A stretch of DNA of 35,885 bases from contig NZ_JABXIN010000009.1 in assembly GCF_013373065.1 (NCBI RefSeq), forward strand, positions 1 through 35,885, in the 5' to 3' direction. Position 1 is the first letter of the stretch. Each line of letters begins with the position of its first letter. Below are positions 26,160 through 35,803 of the stretch, piece by piece. Both the position numbers and the translations under genes were made by a program. The notes under the pieces are model-generated. The model saw only the letters and a program-made list of their open reading frames with translations. It had not been told where the DNA came from and made no database searches. This DNA is from Algoriphagus sp. (GTDB lineage: Bacteria > Bacteroidota > Bacteroidia > Cytophagales > Cyclobacteriaceae).

Positions 26160-27227
26160 CTACAAACTCCAGCCTATAGTTGTTTGGAAAATATAATCCA
26201 GACTAGTAGCACCTTCTACCGGTCGGTTATCGTAGTTTATGGTCGTTCCTAAATTCACATAAAAATCCTCCAAAAACTCATATTTCACATCAAGCTTAAA
26301 GTCTGTTCTAAATCTACCCTTTTCTGACAAACTAGGGTAGGCAGTAATATTACTCAAAAGGGAAAGATCCCCGATATCATACAAATTCAATTCTGAACCG
26401 AGAAAAGCTTCCCCTGACCTTCTTCCTGGTGTATCATCCAGATATTGTTCATTGTTTAAGTTAGCACCTACTTGAAATCCTAAATAGGATTTGTTGGTAT
26501 GAAGCAAATATTTACCTATACCTAATTTATTTCCGACTCGGGACTTAATGAGCTGTTCTGTATTGGACAAAAAAGTCAAATCATAAAGCCAGAAAAAGTC
26601 TTTAGGCAGAAAGAATACAAAGGAGATATTAGCATCTGTACGTTTTGTGGCTTCTACTTCATCTTGATTGGAACGAAGGCTATTAAATGATGAGCCTACT
26701 TTCCATCTATCTGCTAAGTATCCTAAACCACTCCTAACATTAAATGTCCTAAGATTATTCGCTTTTGTCAAACTCCACCCCAAGTCAATACTTGCTGAAA
26801 GCCGACTCCAAAATCCTTCATCCAGGGCATTCAGGAAAACAACATCAGTTAATGGAACTATCAAAAACTCAGTCCCTTCCGTTTCTTCAGATAGTTCTTT
26901 TTTCTTTATTCGAATTAATGATTCAGGGGTATAGTAATTAATTTGAATTTCTGAATCGGAGACACTCTTGATTTTACCATTAAATCTTCTACCATCTGTC
27001 AGCGTGATCAGATAATTGGTTTTAGAAATGATCCCGATCAAATCTTCCCATTTTGCTTTAAAGTCTTTATCAGAATAGTCCGTTTCGATCGTAATGACCC
27101 CGCGATCCATTCCTTTTATTTCTCCTACAATGATGTCTTTGTTTTTAAAAACCAATGAATCCGTCTGTCCATATCCGACAACAGAAATTGAAAAAATTAA
27201 AAGTAGTAACAGGCAAAACTTCCTCAT
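26160..27227 (-). CDS. DUF481-like outer-membrane beta-barrel protein, first of a tandem pair
   Basis: A 355-residue paralogue of the next gene. The signal peptide is FCLLLLLIFSISVVGYGQT. The N-terminal module has VFKNKDIIVGEIKGMDRGVI and LITLTDGRRFNGKIKSVSDSEIQI. The barrel begins near residue 140 (RLSASIDLGWSLTKANNLRTF) and ends with LDYIFQTTIGWSL. Conserved in both copies are KANNLR, SNTEQL/SNTQQL, G(Y/N)KLG(F/I)GKY and TTINYDN/TAINYDN. It is preceded by a strong terminator that separates it from the TonB-dependent receptor gene, so it probably has its own promoter in the 40 bp between (a TAAATTTT sequence is a weak candidate). The function of the pair is unknown. Confidence 0.75.
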   Translation of the reverse strand: MRKFCLLLLLIFSISVVGYGQTDSLVFKNKDIIVGEIKGMDRGVITIETDYSDKDFKAKWEDLIGIISKTNYLITLTDGRRFNGKIKSVSDSEIQINYYTPESLIRIKKKELSEETEGTEFLIVPLTDVVFLNALDEGFWSRLSASIDLGWSLTKANNLRTFNVRSGLGYLADRWKVGSSFNSLRSNQDEVEATKRTDANISFVFFLPKDFFWLYDLTFLSNTEQLIKSRVGNKLGIGKYLLHTNKSYLGFQVGANLNNEQYLDDTPGRRSGEAFLGSELNLYDIGDLSLLSNITAYPSLSEKGRFRTDFKLDVKYEFLEDFYVNLGTTINYDNRPVEGATSLDYIFQTTIGWSL

Positions 27228-27263
27228 GATCAGACTTTTTTAAAATTTACAGAAAATTAAAAA

Positions 27264-27295
27264 TAAAAAAAGCACACTCTTTTGAGTGTGCTTTT
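27264..27295 (-). terminator. Strong terminator after the TonB-dependent receptor gene
   Basis: A 12-bp perfect stem AAAAGCACACTC / GAGTGTGCTTTT (27268-27279 with 27284-27295) closes a TTTT loop. On the minus strand it runs into a T-rich tract, about 20 bp after the receptor stop codon at 27315. Confidence 0.9.
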
Positions 27296-27314
27296 CCTAA
27301 TTTTTTTGTTCAGA

Positions 27315-30300
27315 TTAATTGAAAATGTATCGGATACCTACCTGCATTCTCCAAGTATCTCCTAGAGAAGTAGTGGTTCTGAATGTTTCAGTTGGAAATT
27401 CAGAAGTACCTGGTACGGTGTTCAATCTATAAATTGGCTGGCCAGCATCGTTGATATCTACTAGCCTCAAAAGATTGTTTTGGAACGCGAACTTCTGGAT
27501 ACCCCAAGAAGAATTGAACATGTTACCAATGTTCAAAATATCGATAGACAGCTGAAGCTTGTTCTTCTTATCATTAGTGAAAATCAAGTCCTGAGTGAAT
27601 CGAAGATCGAATCGGTTAACCCAAGGTCTCAAAGCACCATTTCGCTCTGCTACTGAACCTCTATTTGCGCTCAAGTACTCATCTTGATCGATATAAGCAT
27701 CCAATAAAGAAGCTTGCTCAGCAGCTGTTACGGTTCTACCACCCAAAGAGAATTCATCAAATACCAATTCACTAGCAGAATTTGGAATATACATCAAACG
27801 GTTTGAAGCATCTCCAAAGTTACCAGAATAGGTATATGAGAATCTACCTGCATCAGAACCTTCATAGAATAAAGTAATTGTAGAAGTCTCTGTTTGGTAG
27901 GAAAGTGTACCAATCAATCGATTAGGAATATCAAATCCAGCAAAACCTAACTCAGGGTTATTTCTGTCGGACTGAACTGTAGCTGGCCACAAGGAAATTG
28001 CCTGAGAACCTCCAGCTGCATCTAGATCTCTTGATCTTGAACGAGTGTATGCAATCATTGTAGAGAAGCCATTTTCAAATTCCTTCTGCAATTGCGCAGT
28101 GATAGAATAGTAATCCGCTTTTCTGCTAGCATTCGTCAGGTAGAATACATTTCGGAAATCAGGATCATTTGAATAATTAGTATTATTCCAATATGGACGC
28201 TGATCTGGACCAGAAAGTGTTCCATCAGGAGTTCTTAACACAGGGTTGTAAGCAATAGGAGTAGAAACATCTCTAGAGTAGATGAATTCAGCAGTACCGA
28301 TGATTCCGAAAGGAAGTACCTGATCGATTGCCAAGTTTGTTCTCCATACTTGAGGAAGCTTGAAGTTTCTGTCAGTCAAGTTCAATTCGTTAGAAAGAGA
28401 CTGTCCTGGATTTTCAGGATTTCCAAATGTAACGTCTGGATTGAACACGTAGTTTGGTCCGAAAGCCTCAGCTACTTCATCACCTTCATATCCAAGTCCA
28501 CCTCGAACTACACCTGAACCGTTCACTTGGTTAGAAAGCCATACGAACGGAATACGACCTGAGAAGATACCTGTTCCACCACGAACTTGAGTAGTTCTGT
28601 CACCTTTAGCATCCCAGTTGAAACCAACACGTGGAGACCACAATGGATTTACTTTAGGGAAAGTGCTTACATCAGGAGTAATGGTCCCATCAGGAGTTTC
28701 GAAAGTCTTGTTCAAGTTATCCAACAACTCGTTTCGAGGAATATCGATTGGATAGAATGGGAAGTCAACACGAAGACCACCAGTCACTTTCAATTTGGAT
28801 GTTACCTGATATTCATCCTGCACATAAAGACCAAACTGACCGAATCGAGTCTGATCGGTAGGAGGAGTCGTAGATCCATCTAAAGCAAAGCTTTTTGCAA
28901 ACGCATCTGGATATGCACCAGGAGTTCTATTGATTACTGACTCTACAAATGCATCATAGCTATTGAATCGGTAGAAACCATTGAACACAGGGTTAAATGC
29001 ATTATCAAAAGTCATGTATTCAAAGTTCGCCCCGAAAGTGTAAGTGTGATTTCCTTCATACAATGAAAAGTTGTTGGTTACATTGAAGATATTGTTTTCC
29101 AACAAGTTACCTACAGTAAACAGCTCATTACCTACAGAGGTGTAGTAAAGCAAGTTACCTGACTCATCCGGCTCCAAAATTTCAATGAATGGGAAGGCCT
29201 GGCCACCTGGGATACCACGCTTAGGATCTGTAATTGAGGTATAACCAATATTGAATTGGTTAGACATATTAGTACCGATTCTTGAGTTCAATTCCGCAAC
29301 CCAAGACTGTACATTTCTATCGTTGGTATAGTTTGTATTTCGGAAGTTCATTGCCTCAATACCGGTTCTTCTTGTATTTCTGTATCGGGTAGAGATGAAA
29401 CGGATAGAGTTTCCATTGGTCGGTACATCAGTGAATGCCGTATAGTTGTTGTATCTCACAGACAATTTGTGATTGTCATTGATGTTGAAATCCAATCTAG
29501 CATTGAAACGCTCTTGCTCAGAGGCAAATGGATAGTTTTCGTAAGGACCAGTTTCGTAGTCGTACAAAGATCTCAATTGAGTTCTGATGAAATCTAGATC
29601 AGAAGCAGGAACTCGAGAAACTGTCAAGCCATCAGGCTCTAAACCTGGACGTGCAGCAACTTTTGTGTAACTAGGAACTGCCTCTGTTTCTGTTTCATAA
29701 GAAACAAAGAAGAACAGTTTATTCTTGATAATCGGACCTCCTAAGCGGAAACCAACAATTTCATTTTTAGAGTCGCCTACATTTAAACGAGTATCGCCTA
29801 CCTTATCACCGATCATTTGATCGTTTCTTAGGTAGTAGTAAGCAGAACCGGAAAACTCGTTGGTACCAGACTTGGTAATCGCGTTAACAGAAGCACCGGT
29901 AAAACCAGCCAAACGAACATCGTAAGGAGCCAAGTTTACTTGAACTTCTTCGATCGCGTCCAATGAGATTGGGTTTGAACCAGCAAATTGTCCTGAACCA
30001 AGGCCGAAGTTGTTGTTGTAAATGTTACCGTCGATGGTGTAGTTGTTAAATCGGCTAGAAGTACCAGCGAAAGAAGTGCCGTTTGACTGAGGAGTCAAGC
30101 GGGTAAAGTCGTTGATATTTCGGTTGATAGTAGGAAGTGCGTTGATTTTGTCAGTAGACAAGTTCAATGCTGCTCCAGTCTTGTCAGCATTCATAATAGC
30201 ATCCTGACTGGCAATAATTTCGATTGCTTCCAACTCCAATCCATCGGAGAGTGCTGCATTCAAAGTGTAGGTTTGACCCAGACCAAGAACGATTCCTTCG

Positions 30301-30584
30301 AAGGTTCTATCTTCAAAACCTACGAAAGAAATTCGAACGGTGTAAGGTCCACCGACACGCATGTTTGGAAGAACGAATCGACCTTCCAAGTTACTCACTG
30401 CCCCATAACGGGTACCTGATGGCTCGTGGGTTGCTACTACGTTTGCACCTGGAAGTGATTCACCGGAAGCATCGGTAACCACACCTTGGATACTGGCGGT
30501 AGTAACACCCTGTGACATTGCCCATGTGCTGCTCAAAGCCACAAAAAGGACTGTCAACAAGTTTTTGAGTAAATTTTGCCTCAT
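27315..30584 (-). CDS. Oar-like TonB-dependent outer-membrane receptor (1089 aa)
   Basis: Outer-membrane receptor energised by TonB-ExbBD. After the signal peptide (LLTVLFVALSSTWAMSQG) comes a carboxypeptidase-regulatory-like domain (about residues 30-115, ASIQGVVTDASGESLPGANV and YTVRISFVGFEDRTFEGI). The plug domain covers about residues 115-240 (LEAIEIIASQDAIMN ... INDFTRLTPQSNGTSFAGTS and IEEVQVNLAPYDVRLAGFTG). A beta-barrel makes up the rest, ending MQVGIRYIFN with terminal aromatic and asparagine. The plug sequences and length match the Oar-type group rather than SusC, and there is no SusD-like lipoprotein gene next to it, so import of a glycan is not indicated. Ligand is unknown. It is a single-gene unit with its own promoter (30627-30662) and a strong terminator. 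Confidence 0.93.
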   Translation of the reverse strand: MRQNLLKNLLTVLFVALSSTWAMSQGVTTASIQGVVTDASGESLPGANVVATHEPSGTRYGAVSNLEGRFVLPNMRVGGPYTVRISFVGFEDRTFEGIVLGLGQTYTLNAALSDGLELEAIEIIASQDAIMNADKTGAALNLSTDKINALPTINRNINDFTRLTPQSNGTSFAGTSSRFNNYTIDGNIYNNNFGLGSGQFAGSNPISLDAIEEVQVNLAPYDVRLAGFTGASVNAITKSGTNEFSGSAYYYLRNDQMIGDKVGDTRLNVGDSKNEIVGFRLGGPIIKNKLFFFVSYETETEAVPSYTKVAARPGLEPDGLTVSRVPASDLDFIRTQLRSLYDYETGPYENYPFASEQERFNARLDFNINDNHKLSVRYNNYTAFTDVPTNGNSIRFISTRYRNTRRTGIEAMNFRNTNYTNDRNVQSWVAELNSRIGTNMSNQFNIGYTSITDPKRGIPGGQAFPFIEILEPDESGNLLYYTSVGNELFTVGNLLENNIFNVTNNFSLYEGNHTYTFGANFEYMTFDNAFNPVFNGFYRFNSYDAFVESVINRTPGAYPDAFAKSFALDGSTTPPTDQTRFGQFGLYVQDEYQVTSKLKVTGGLRVDFPFYPIDIPRNELLDNLNKTFETPDGTITPDVSTFPKVNPLWSPRVGFNWDAKGDRTTQVRGGTGIFSGRIPFVWLSNQVNGSGVVRGGLGYEGDEVAEAFGPNYVFNPDVTFGNPENPGQSLSNELNLTDRNFKLPQVWRTNLAIDQVLPFGIIGTAEFIYSRDVSTPIAYNPVLRTPDGTLSGPDQRPYWNNTNYSNDPDFRNVFYLTNASRKADYYSITAQLQKEFENGFSTMIAYTRSRSRDLDAAGGSQAISLWPATVQSDRNNPELGFAGFDIPNRLIGTLSYQTETSTITLFYEGSDAGRFSYTYSGNFGDASNRLMYIPNSASELVFDEFSLGGRTVTAAEQASLLDAYIDQDEYLSANRGSVAERNGALRPWVNRFDLRFTQDLIFTNDKKNKLQLSIDILNIGNMFNSSWGIQKFAFQNNLLRLVDINDAGQPIYRLNTVPGTSEFPTETFRTTTSLGDTWRMQVGIRYIFN

Positions 30585-30626
30585 ATTTATTTGTTTTGGT
30601 AAAAGTTGGTTGATTCAAATATGCCG

Positions 30627-30662
30627 CAAAGGTAGATTGCGGGGATTTTTTTCGGGGGCAAA
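30627..30662 (-). promoter_or_regulatory. Candidate promoter of the TonB-dependent receptor gene
   Basis: TACCTTTG (30627-30634, minus) matches TAnnTTTG. TTTG lies 24 nt further upstream (30659-30662), a little longer than the usual 19-23 nt spacing. The -7 box is about 43 bp before the start codon. Confidence 0.45.
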
Positions 30663-30894
30663 GTAAGTTAATTTTTTGCTCATTCTTTTCACAAAATTTA
30701 ACTTTTACTTAACATCCGAAACAAAATGAAATTTTGGCTAATTTGGTTTTTCTCTTATTATTCAAAATAAATATTTGAAAATTAAATAAATTTAGATTTA
30801 AATTTTTCTGATCAATTATTGACTAAAATTTATTTTTGTTTATTCACAAAAACCGGACAAACAATTTATTTCCCATGATTACGCTCAATCTCTT
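30663..30894. other. AT-rich divergent intergenic region
   Basis: Part of the 343-bp gap between the divergent receptor and YhhN-type genes. It is strongly AT-rich with no credible coding sequence. Apart from the two candidate promoters at its edges, I see no operator-like repeat. Confidence 0.5.
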
Positions 30895-30902
30895 TATATT
30901 TG
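30895..30902 (+). promoter_or_regulatory. -7 box for the YhhN-type gene
   Basis: TATATTTG is a perfect match to TAnnTTTG, about 26 bp before the TTG start codon. A -33 TTTG is not evident, which makes this a moderate-confidence call. Confidence 0.45.
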
Positions 30903-30927
30903 ACATAGATCAAATCACCCTGATATT

Positions 30928-31617
30928 TTGAAAAATAAAAACATCTTTTGGCTCTACATTTTTTTGTTTGCAGCGCTCGCTGATATGGCCTTTATCATCA
31001 AGGATATACCCACCCTGCGAATCTATTCCAAACCATTGATAATCACAAGTTTAATCATCTATTTTTATAAAATTACCAAGCCTGTTTCGTGGACCCTACT
31101 TTCCAAGGCCACACTAGGTGCCTTGGTATTTTCTCTATTGGGTGATTTTCTTCTCCTTTGGAATCATCTTTTCATTTATGGAATTGGTGCATTTTTCCTT
31201 GCCCAAGTGTGCTATATCATCGCATTTAAAGTTGGGCAGCGAAATCCTAATCGAATTGTAGGAGTGAATTTTATACGCACCTTTTTCTTTAATCTCCCTA
31301 TCTACATTCTGGCTGCCTGGGTCTATTTTTTAATACATCAAAACTTAGGGTCCCTAAAAATTCCTGTGGTATTATATATAATCGTGATTGTCTCCATGGT
31401 TAGTACTGCGCGAGAACGATTTAAAAAGTGTAACCCGGAGTCTTTTTGGCAGGTGTTTATTGGAGCGAGTTTATTCTTCATTTCCGATGGCATCATTGCC
31501 ATCAGTAGATTCTACAGAGATTTTCCGGAAGCTGATGTTACTATTATGGGCACCTACATCATTGCCCAGCTTTTGATCATCATGGGGATCAGGTCCTACC
31601 TGATCCGCCCTGAATAA
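30928..31617 (+). CDS. YhhN-family membrane protein (lysoplasmalogenase-like)
   Basis: A 229-residue protein with about seven to eight membrane helices (IFWLYIFLFAALADMAFII ... LIITSLIIYFYKI ... TLGALVFSLLGDFLLLWNHL ... AFFLAQVCYIIAF ... FIGASLFFISDGIIAI). The SLLGDFLLLW and FFISDGIIAI segments carry the conserved aspartates of the YhhN/TMEM86 family, whose characterised members hydrolyse the vinyl-ether bond of lysoplasmalogens. Whether this one does is inference. The start is TTG at 30928; no ATG is available near it, and a good -7 box lies 26 bp upstream. It is convergent with aspS, 9 bp between stops, with no hairpin seen. Confidence 0.85.
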   Translation: MKNKNIFWLYIFLFAALADMAFIIKDIPTLRIYSKPLIITSLIIYFYKITKPVSWTLLSKATLGALVFSLLGDFLLLWNHLFIYGIGAFFLAQVCYIIAFKVGQRNPNRIVGVNFIRTFFFNLPIYILAAWVYFLIHQNLGSLKIPVVLYIIVIVSMVSTARERFKKCNPESFWQVFIGASLFFISDGIIAISRFYRDFPEADVTIMGTYIIAQLLIIMGIRSYLIRPE

Positions 31618-31626
31618 TCATCAAGT

Positions 31627-33387
31627 TTATTTTTCTTCTTTCACATCCAATTTAATGGAAAGTTCTTCTAGCTGTTCATTAGAAATGGTGCTCGGAGAAT
31701 CAATCATCACATCTCGCCCTGAGTTGTTTTTTGGGAATGCAATGTAATCACGGATGGAGTCAGAGCCTCCGAAAATCGCGCAAAGCCGATCAAAACCAAA
31801 GGCAATTCCTCCATGTGGTGGGGCACCATACTCAAAGGCTTCCATTAAAAATCCAAATTGCTTTTGAGCTTCCTCTTCAGTAAATCCAAGATGTTTGAAC
31901 ATCAATTGTTGGGTAGTTCGATCATGAATTCGAATAGAGCCACCGCCGATCTCGACGCCATTAATGACTAAATCATACGCATTGGCTCGAACTGCACCCG
32001 GGTCTGTATCCAATAGTGGAATATCCTCGGCTTTCGGAGAAGTGAATGGATGGTGCATAGCATGATAACGTTGCGTCTCCTCGTCCCATTCAAGCAATGG
32101 GAAATCAACCACCCAAAGCGGCTTGAAAACGGATCGATCACGAAGCCCTAAGTCTTCACCCATTTTAAGACGAAGCTCAGATAGCTGCTTTTGAACAACT
32201 CTTGTATCTCCGCTTAGAATAAGCATCAAGTCTCCAGGCTCTGCACCAAATGCCTGAGCCCATTCATGAAGATCTTCCTGTGAATAAAATTTATCCACTG
32301 TAGATTTCAGAGACCCATCTTCATTGTACTTCACATAAACGAGCCCTTTTGCCCCAATTTGAGGACGTTTTACCCAATCTGTCAATTCATCCAATTGCTT
32401 TCGGGTATAAGATGCTGCTCCTTTCGCACAAATACCTATGATCAGCTCCGCTTGATCAAAAATTCCAAATCCTTTGCCCTGAGCAATTGCATTTAGCTCT
32501 ATGAAACGCATATCAAATCGAAGATCTGGCTTGTCATTTCCATAATAACGCATTGCATCGGCATAGGTCATTCGCCCTACTTCCTCCAACTCAATCCCTT
32601 TAACCTGCTTGAATAAGTGACGGGTCAATCCTTCAAACATGGACAATACATCATCTTGGGTAACAAAAGACATTTCACAGTCTATTTGTGTAAACTCCGG
32701 CTGTCGATCGGCACGAAGATCTTCATCGCGGAAGCACTTCACGATTTGAAAGTAACGATCGAAACCTGAAACCATCAAAAGCTGCTTGAAAGTCTGGGGT
32801 GATTGAGGCAAAGCATAAAATTCACCTGGATTTACCCGACTAGGTACTACAAAATCACGAGCCCCTTCTGGAGTGGATTTGATTAAAACTGGTGTTTCCA
32901 CCTCAATAAAATCCTTCCCGTCCATGTATTTTCGGGTTTCTTGCATCATTCGATGCCGCAGTTGTAGTTTTTGGCGTACTACATTTCTTCTCAAATCCAG
33001 GTAGCGATATTTCATACGAAGGTCATCACCTCCGTCAGTTTCATCCTCTATCAAAAAAGGAGGTACTTTGGCTGGGTTCAATACTTGCAGATCTTCCACC
33101 TTCACTTCAATAGCTCCAGTAGGAATTTTATCGTTTTTAGAAGTTCGCTCAATCACTTCTCCTTTGGCCTGAACCACAAATTCTCTCCCCAAGGCCGCCG
33201 CTTTTTCCAAAAGCTCTTTTGGAGTGCTTCCCTCCTCAAAAATTAATTGCGTCAATCCATAACGATCCCGAAGGTCCACCCAAATGAGTCCTCCTTTATT
33301 TCTAACTCGCTGCACCCAGCCTGATAAAGTAACCTGAGTACCAACATGATGAATTCGTAGTTCGCCGCAATTGTGGGTTCTGTGCAT
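31627..33387 (-). CDS. aspS: Aspartyl-tRNA synthetase
   Basis: Charges tRNA-Asp with aspartate. Bacterial type with the OB-fold anticodon-binding domain (residues about 1-105, [20 protein letters not shown]), class II catalytic core (motif 2 [14 protein letters not shown]; motif 3 [15 protein letters not shown]), and the inserted GAD domain (about residues 280-410). ATG at 33387 ([11 protein letters not shown]) is the usual family start; the frame runs to a TTG two codons earlier, giving 588 aa. Length is normal. A TATCTTTG sequence on the minus strand (33410-33417) about 23 bp upstream is a possible -7 box, without a clear -33 partner. The window also contains two tRNA-like genes with an Asp-type GTC anticodon, 25 kb away. 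Whether the enzyme is discriminating cannot be decided here. Confidence 0.98.
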   Translation of the reverse strand: MHRTHNCGELRIHHVGTQVTLSGWVQRVRNKGGLIWVDLRDRYGLTQLIFEEGSTPKELLEKAAALGREFVVQAKGEVIERTSKNDKIPTGAIEVKVEDLQVLNPAKVPPFLIEDETDGGDDLRMKYRYLDLRRNVVRQKLQLRHRMMQETRKYMDGKDFIEVETPVLIKSTPEGARDFVVPSRVNPGEFYALPQSPQTFKQLLMVSGFDRYFQIVKCFRDEDLRADRQPEFTQIDCEMSFVTQDDVLSMFEGLTRHLFKQVKGIELEEVGRMTYADAMRYYGNDKPDLRFDMRFIELNAIAQGKGFGIFDQAELIIGICAKGAASYTRKQLDELTDWVKRPQIGAKGLVYVKYNEDGSLKSTVDKFYSQEDLHEWAQAFGAEPGDLMLILSGDTRVVQKQLSELRLKMGEDLGLRDRSVFKPLWVVDFPLLEWDEETQRYHAMHHPFTSPKAEDIPLLDTDPGAVRANAYDLVINGVEIGGGSIRIHDRTTQQLMFKHLGFTEEEAQKQFGFLMEAFEYGAPPHGGIAFGFDRLCAIFGGSDSIRDYIAFPKNNSGRDVMIDSPSTISNEQLEELSIKLDVKEEK

Positions 33388-33409
33388 GATCAAATAAATT
33401 TTGAAGGGT

Positions 33410-33417
33410 CAAAGATA
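33410..33417 (-). promoter_or_regulatory. Candidate -7 box for aspS
   Basis: TATCTTTG on the minus strand fits TAnnTTTG and is 23 bp before the aspS ATG. The nearest upstream TTG lies about 28 nt away, outside the expected spacing. Confidence 0.3.
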
Positions 33418-33638
33418 CAGAATTGTCTTTTTGACGCATTATTATCAAGCCAAGATTCAGTGATTCCCGATAAGAATTATTGTTCCTTTTCCGTTTTAAT
33501 GAAAAAAATCATAAAAAAGCCTTCAACAAGTTCAATTTATGGTTCTAGGAATGGTTTTTGAGGAAAATGTCTTGAAAAACACAGAGATTTTCTTTTCATT
33601 CGAAGAATTCTTAATTCACCCAAACAAATTTCAATCTC

Positions 33639-34952
33639 ATGAATAAAAAATGGACAGGTCTAGCTGGTATTGCTTTGGTTATTTTAGCTGCCATCTATTT
33701 CCTGAAACCCATTGATTTTAATAGCTCAGATTCATGGGAGGAATCCAATCAAGAAGAAGCTAGCCTAGATCAGGAAGAGACGCGCCAATATTTATATGGT
33801 ATTGACGTCACGGGACTAAATATCATCGAAGGAACAGTTGAAAAAAACCAAACGCTAGGAAGTATCTTAAGCCCTTTTGCGGTTCCTTATCAAATCATTG
33901 ACGAGATCGCAAAAAAATCTAAGGAGGTATTCGATGTACGGTACATCGCTTTGAATAAGAAATTCACGATTCTTACACCTGCCGATTCAGCGCAGGCAAA
34001 GTTTTTTATTTATGAGCCAAATCCAGCAGAATATGTGGTTTTTGACTTGGATAGCTTGGAAATATACCGTCAGGAAAAGCCAGCTGAGTTTGTCACCAAG
34101 CAAGTGGGCGGAACTATTAAAAACTCGCTTTATGTGGACATGACTGCTCAGGGAATCGGACCAGACCTAGTGGATTTATTTGCTGATTTATATGGCTGGT
34201 CTGTAGATTTCCAACGACTTCAAAAAGGAGATAAATACAAAGTCGTTTATGAAGAGAAGATGATTGATGGAAAATCTGTTGGGGTTACCGAAATCAAGAT
34301 GGCCTATTTTGAGCACATGGGAGAGCCTTACCACGCTATTCCTTTTGAGCAAAATGGAGAGCTCAACTTCTTTGATCAAGAGGGAAACAGCCTGAAAAAA
34401 GCTTTTTTAAGAGACCCATTGAAATATTCTCGAATCAGTTCCCGATACAACCTGAACCGTTTTCATCCTGTGCAAAAGCGCTATAAGCCCCACCTTGGAA
34501 CTGATTATGCTGCACCAAGAGGTACAGAAATCCGTACCGTAGGAGATGGAACTGTAGTGGAAGCAGGCTATTCTAGAGGAAACGGGAATTATGTAAAAAT
34601 CAAGCATAATGGGACTTACACTACGCAATACCTACACATGTCCAAAATTGGAAAGGGCATAAAAAAAGGGACACGTGTAAGGCAAGGACAAGTTATCGGC
34701 TATGTGGGTAGTACAGGTTTGGCAACAGGCCCACACTTATGTTTTCGTTTTTGGAAACATGGAAAACAAGTGGATTGGTTAAAGGAGAAAATCCCACCAT
34801 CCGAGCCTATTCTTGCTGAAAACCGGACAGCTTTCGAATCAATACGTTCAGAATCTATCAATTTATTAGCAGCTATTCCACTGGAAGGCGAGGAACAAGT
34901 TTTAATTGCAGCAGAATCCTCAACCACTAATTCTGGTATTTCAGGGGAATAA
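33639..34952 (+). CDS. M23-family (LytM-type) peptidase with HxH reduced to HxC
   Basis: A 437-residue envelope endopeptidase candidate. One N-terminal membrane anchor (TGLAGIALVILAAIYFL) is followed by a region rich in acidic residues, an OapA/LysM-like domain (about residues 60-150, EKNQTLGSILSPFAVPYQII), a beta-rich middle domain, and the M23 peptidase domain (about residues 285-385). The domain has the first zinc ligands in HLGTDYA and the conserved YLHMS. The last motif, normally HLHF, reads TGPHLCFRF, so the usual zinc-binding histidine is cysteine. Cysteine can bind zinc, so activity is possible but not assured. Peptidoglycan cross-link cleavage is inferred from the family. It is in the same orientation as rluF, 93 bp apart. 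Confidence 0.85.
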   Translation: MNKKWTGLAGIALVILAAIYFLKPIDFNSSDSWEESNQEEASLDQEETRQYLYGIDVTGLNIIEGTVEKNQTLGSILSPFAVPYQIIDEIAKKSKEVFDVRYIALNKKFTILTPADSAQAKFFIYEPNPAEYVVFDLDSLEIYRQEKPAEFVTKQVGGTIKNSLYVDMTAQGIGPDLVDLFADLYGWSVDFQRLQKGDKYKVVYEEKMIDGKSVGVTEIKMAYFEHMGEPYHAIPFEQNGELNFFDQEGNSLKKAFLRDPLKYSRISSRYNLNRFHPVQKRYKPHLGTDYAAPRGTEIRTVGDGTVVEAGYSRGNGNYVKIKHNGTYTTQYLHMSKIGKGIKKGTRVRQGQVIGYVGSTGLATGPHLCFRFWKHGKQVDWLKEKIPPSEPILAENRTAFESIRSESINLLAAIPLEGEEQVLIAAESSTTNSGISGE

Positions 34953-35045
34953 CTCGTCTATTATTTTTAAATCATAAAATCCAAAGTAATGGCCACTCAG
35001 GAATTGATTTGGGTTTTTTGAAAAAAGAAACTCAAGCATATTTCC

Positions 35046-35777
35046 TTGAAGCAACATCACCCCATCCGAATCAACAAATACCTGAGCGAATCAGGCTATT
35101 GTTCCCGACGACAAGCAGATCAATTGTTGGAAGAGGGGAGGATTAAATTAAATGGGAAAACCCCTGAACTTGGAACGAAGGTTAATCCCGGTGATATAGT
35201 CACGGTAGATGGAAAACCCATCGGCGCTCCGCTTGAAAAGCATGTATACATTGCCTTCAACAAACCTGTTGGTATTGTATCCACTACCGATACAAAGGGA
35301 GAGAAAAACAATATCATTGACTACATCAACCATCCCCAACGGATTTTCCCAATTGGAAGGTTGGATAAGGATAGTGAGGGATTGATTTTATTGACAAGTG
35401 AAGGCGATATAGTCAACAAAATACTGCGCGCCCACAACAATCATGAAAAGGAATATATAGTCACAGTGGACAAACCTATTACAGATCGGTTTATCCAACG
35501 GATGGCGAATGGGATTCCAATTTTAGGAACAGTGACCAAAAAGTGTAAAGTCGAGCGAATCAGCCAACGAAAGTTTAGAATTACCCTGACACAAGGGCTC
35601 AATCGACAAATTCGCCGAATGTGTGAATATCTAGGCTACACCGTAAAACAGTTAATTCGCATTCGAATCATGATTATCCATTTGGATTTAGGAACAGGAA
35701 AATGGCGAGACCTGACTGAAAAAGAGCTTTCCCAATTACGATCTTTAATCGCTGATAGTTCAAAAACACATCTATAA
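35046..35777 (+). CDS. rluF: RluF/RluB-family 23S rRNA pseudouridine synthase
   Basis: A 243-residue RNA-modifying enzyme. The N-terminal S4 domain (residues about 5-55, [20 protein letters not shown] with EGRIKLNG) precedes the RsuA/RluB/E/F catalytic domain: [15 protein letters not shown], the catalytic [14 protein letters not shown] containing the nucleophilic aspartate, and [19 protein letters not shown]. The pattern [12 protein letters not shown] and length suit RluF. The start is TTG at 35046 since no ATG lies upstream in frame, and the S4 domain begins immediately after. A terminator follows directly. It is the second pseudouridine synthase in the window, unrelated in subgroup to the RluD-type gene. 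The gene symbol is likely but not proven. Confidence 0.88.
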   Translation: MKQHHPIRINKYLSESGYCSRRQADQLLEEGRIKLNGKTPELGTKVNPGDIVTVDGKPIGAPLEKHVYIAFNKPVGIVSTTDTKGEKNNIIDYINHPQRIFPIGRLDKDSEGLILLTSEGDIVNKILRAHNNHEKEYIVTVDKPITDRFIQRMANGIPILGTVTKKCKVERISQRKFRITLTQGLNRQIRRMCEYLGYTVKQLIRIRIMIIHLDLGTGKWRDLTEKELSQLRSLIADSSKTHL

Positions 35778-35803
35778 AAAAAGGGACCTGATTGGTCCCT
35801 TTT
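35778..35803 (+). terminator. Rho-independent terminator after rluF
   Basis: Stem AAAAGGGACC / GGTCCCTTTT with a 5-nt loop (TGATT, 35789-35793), followed by a T-rich stretch (TTTTTG). The A tract on the other side would let it work on the minus strand too, for a gene converging from the right edge. Confidence 0.85.

Noticed and set aside
30224..30478. 84-codon plus-strand frame inside the TonB-dependent receptor gene
   Set aside because: It is a shadow frame on the opposite strand of a strongly supported gene. The same holds for other short opposite-strand frames within uvrB, the pump and aspS.
34953..35045. Possible terminator between the M23 and rluF genes
   Set aside because: The T/A-rich segment around 35010-35030 gives only imperfect pairing without a GC-containing stem.
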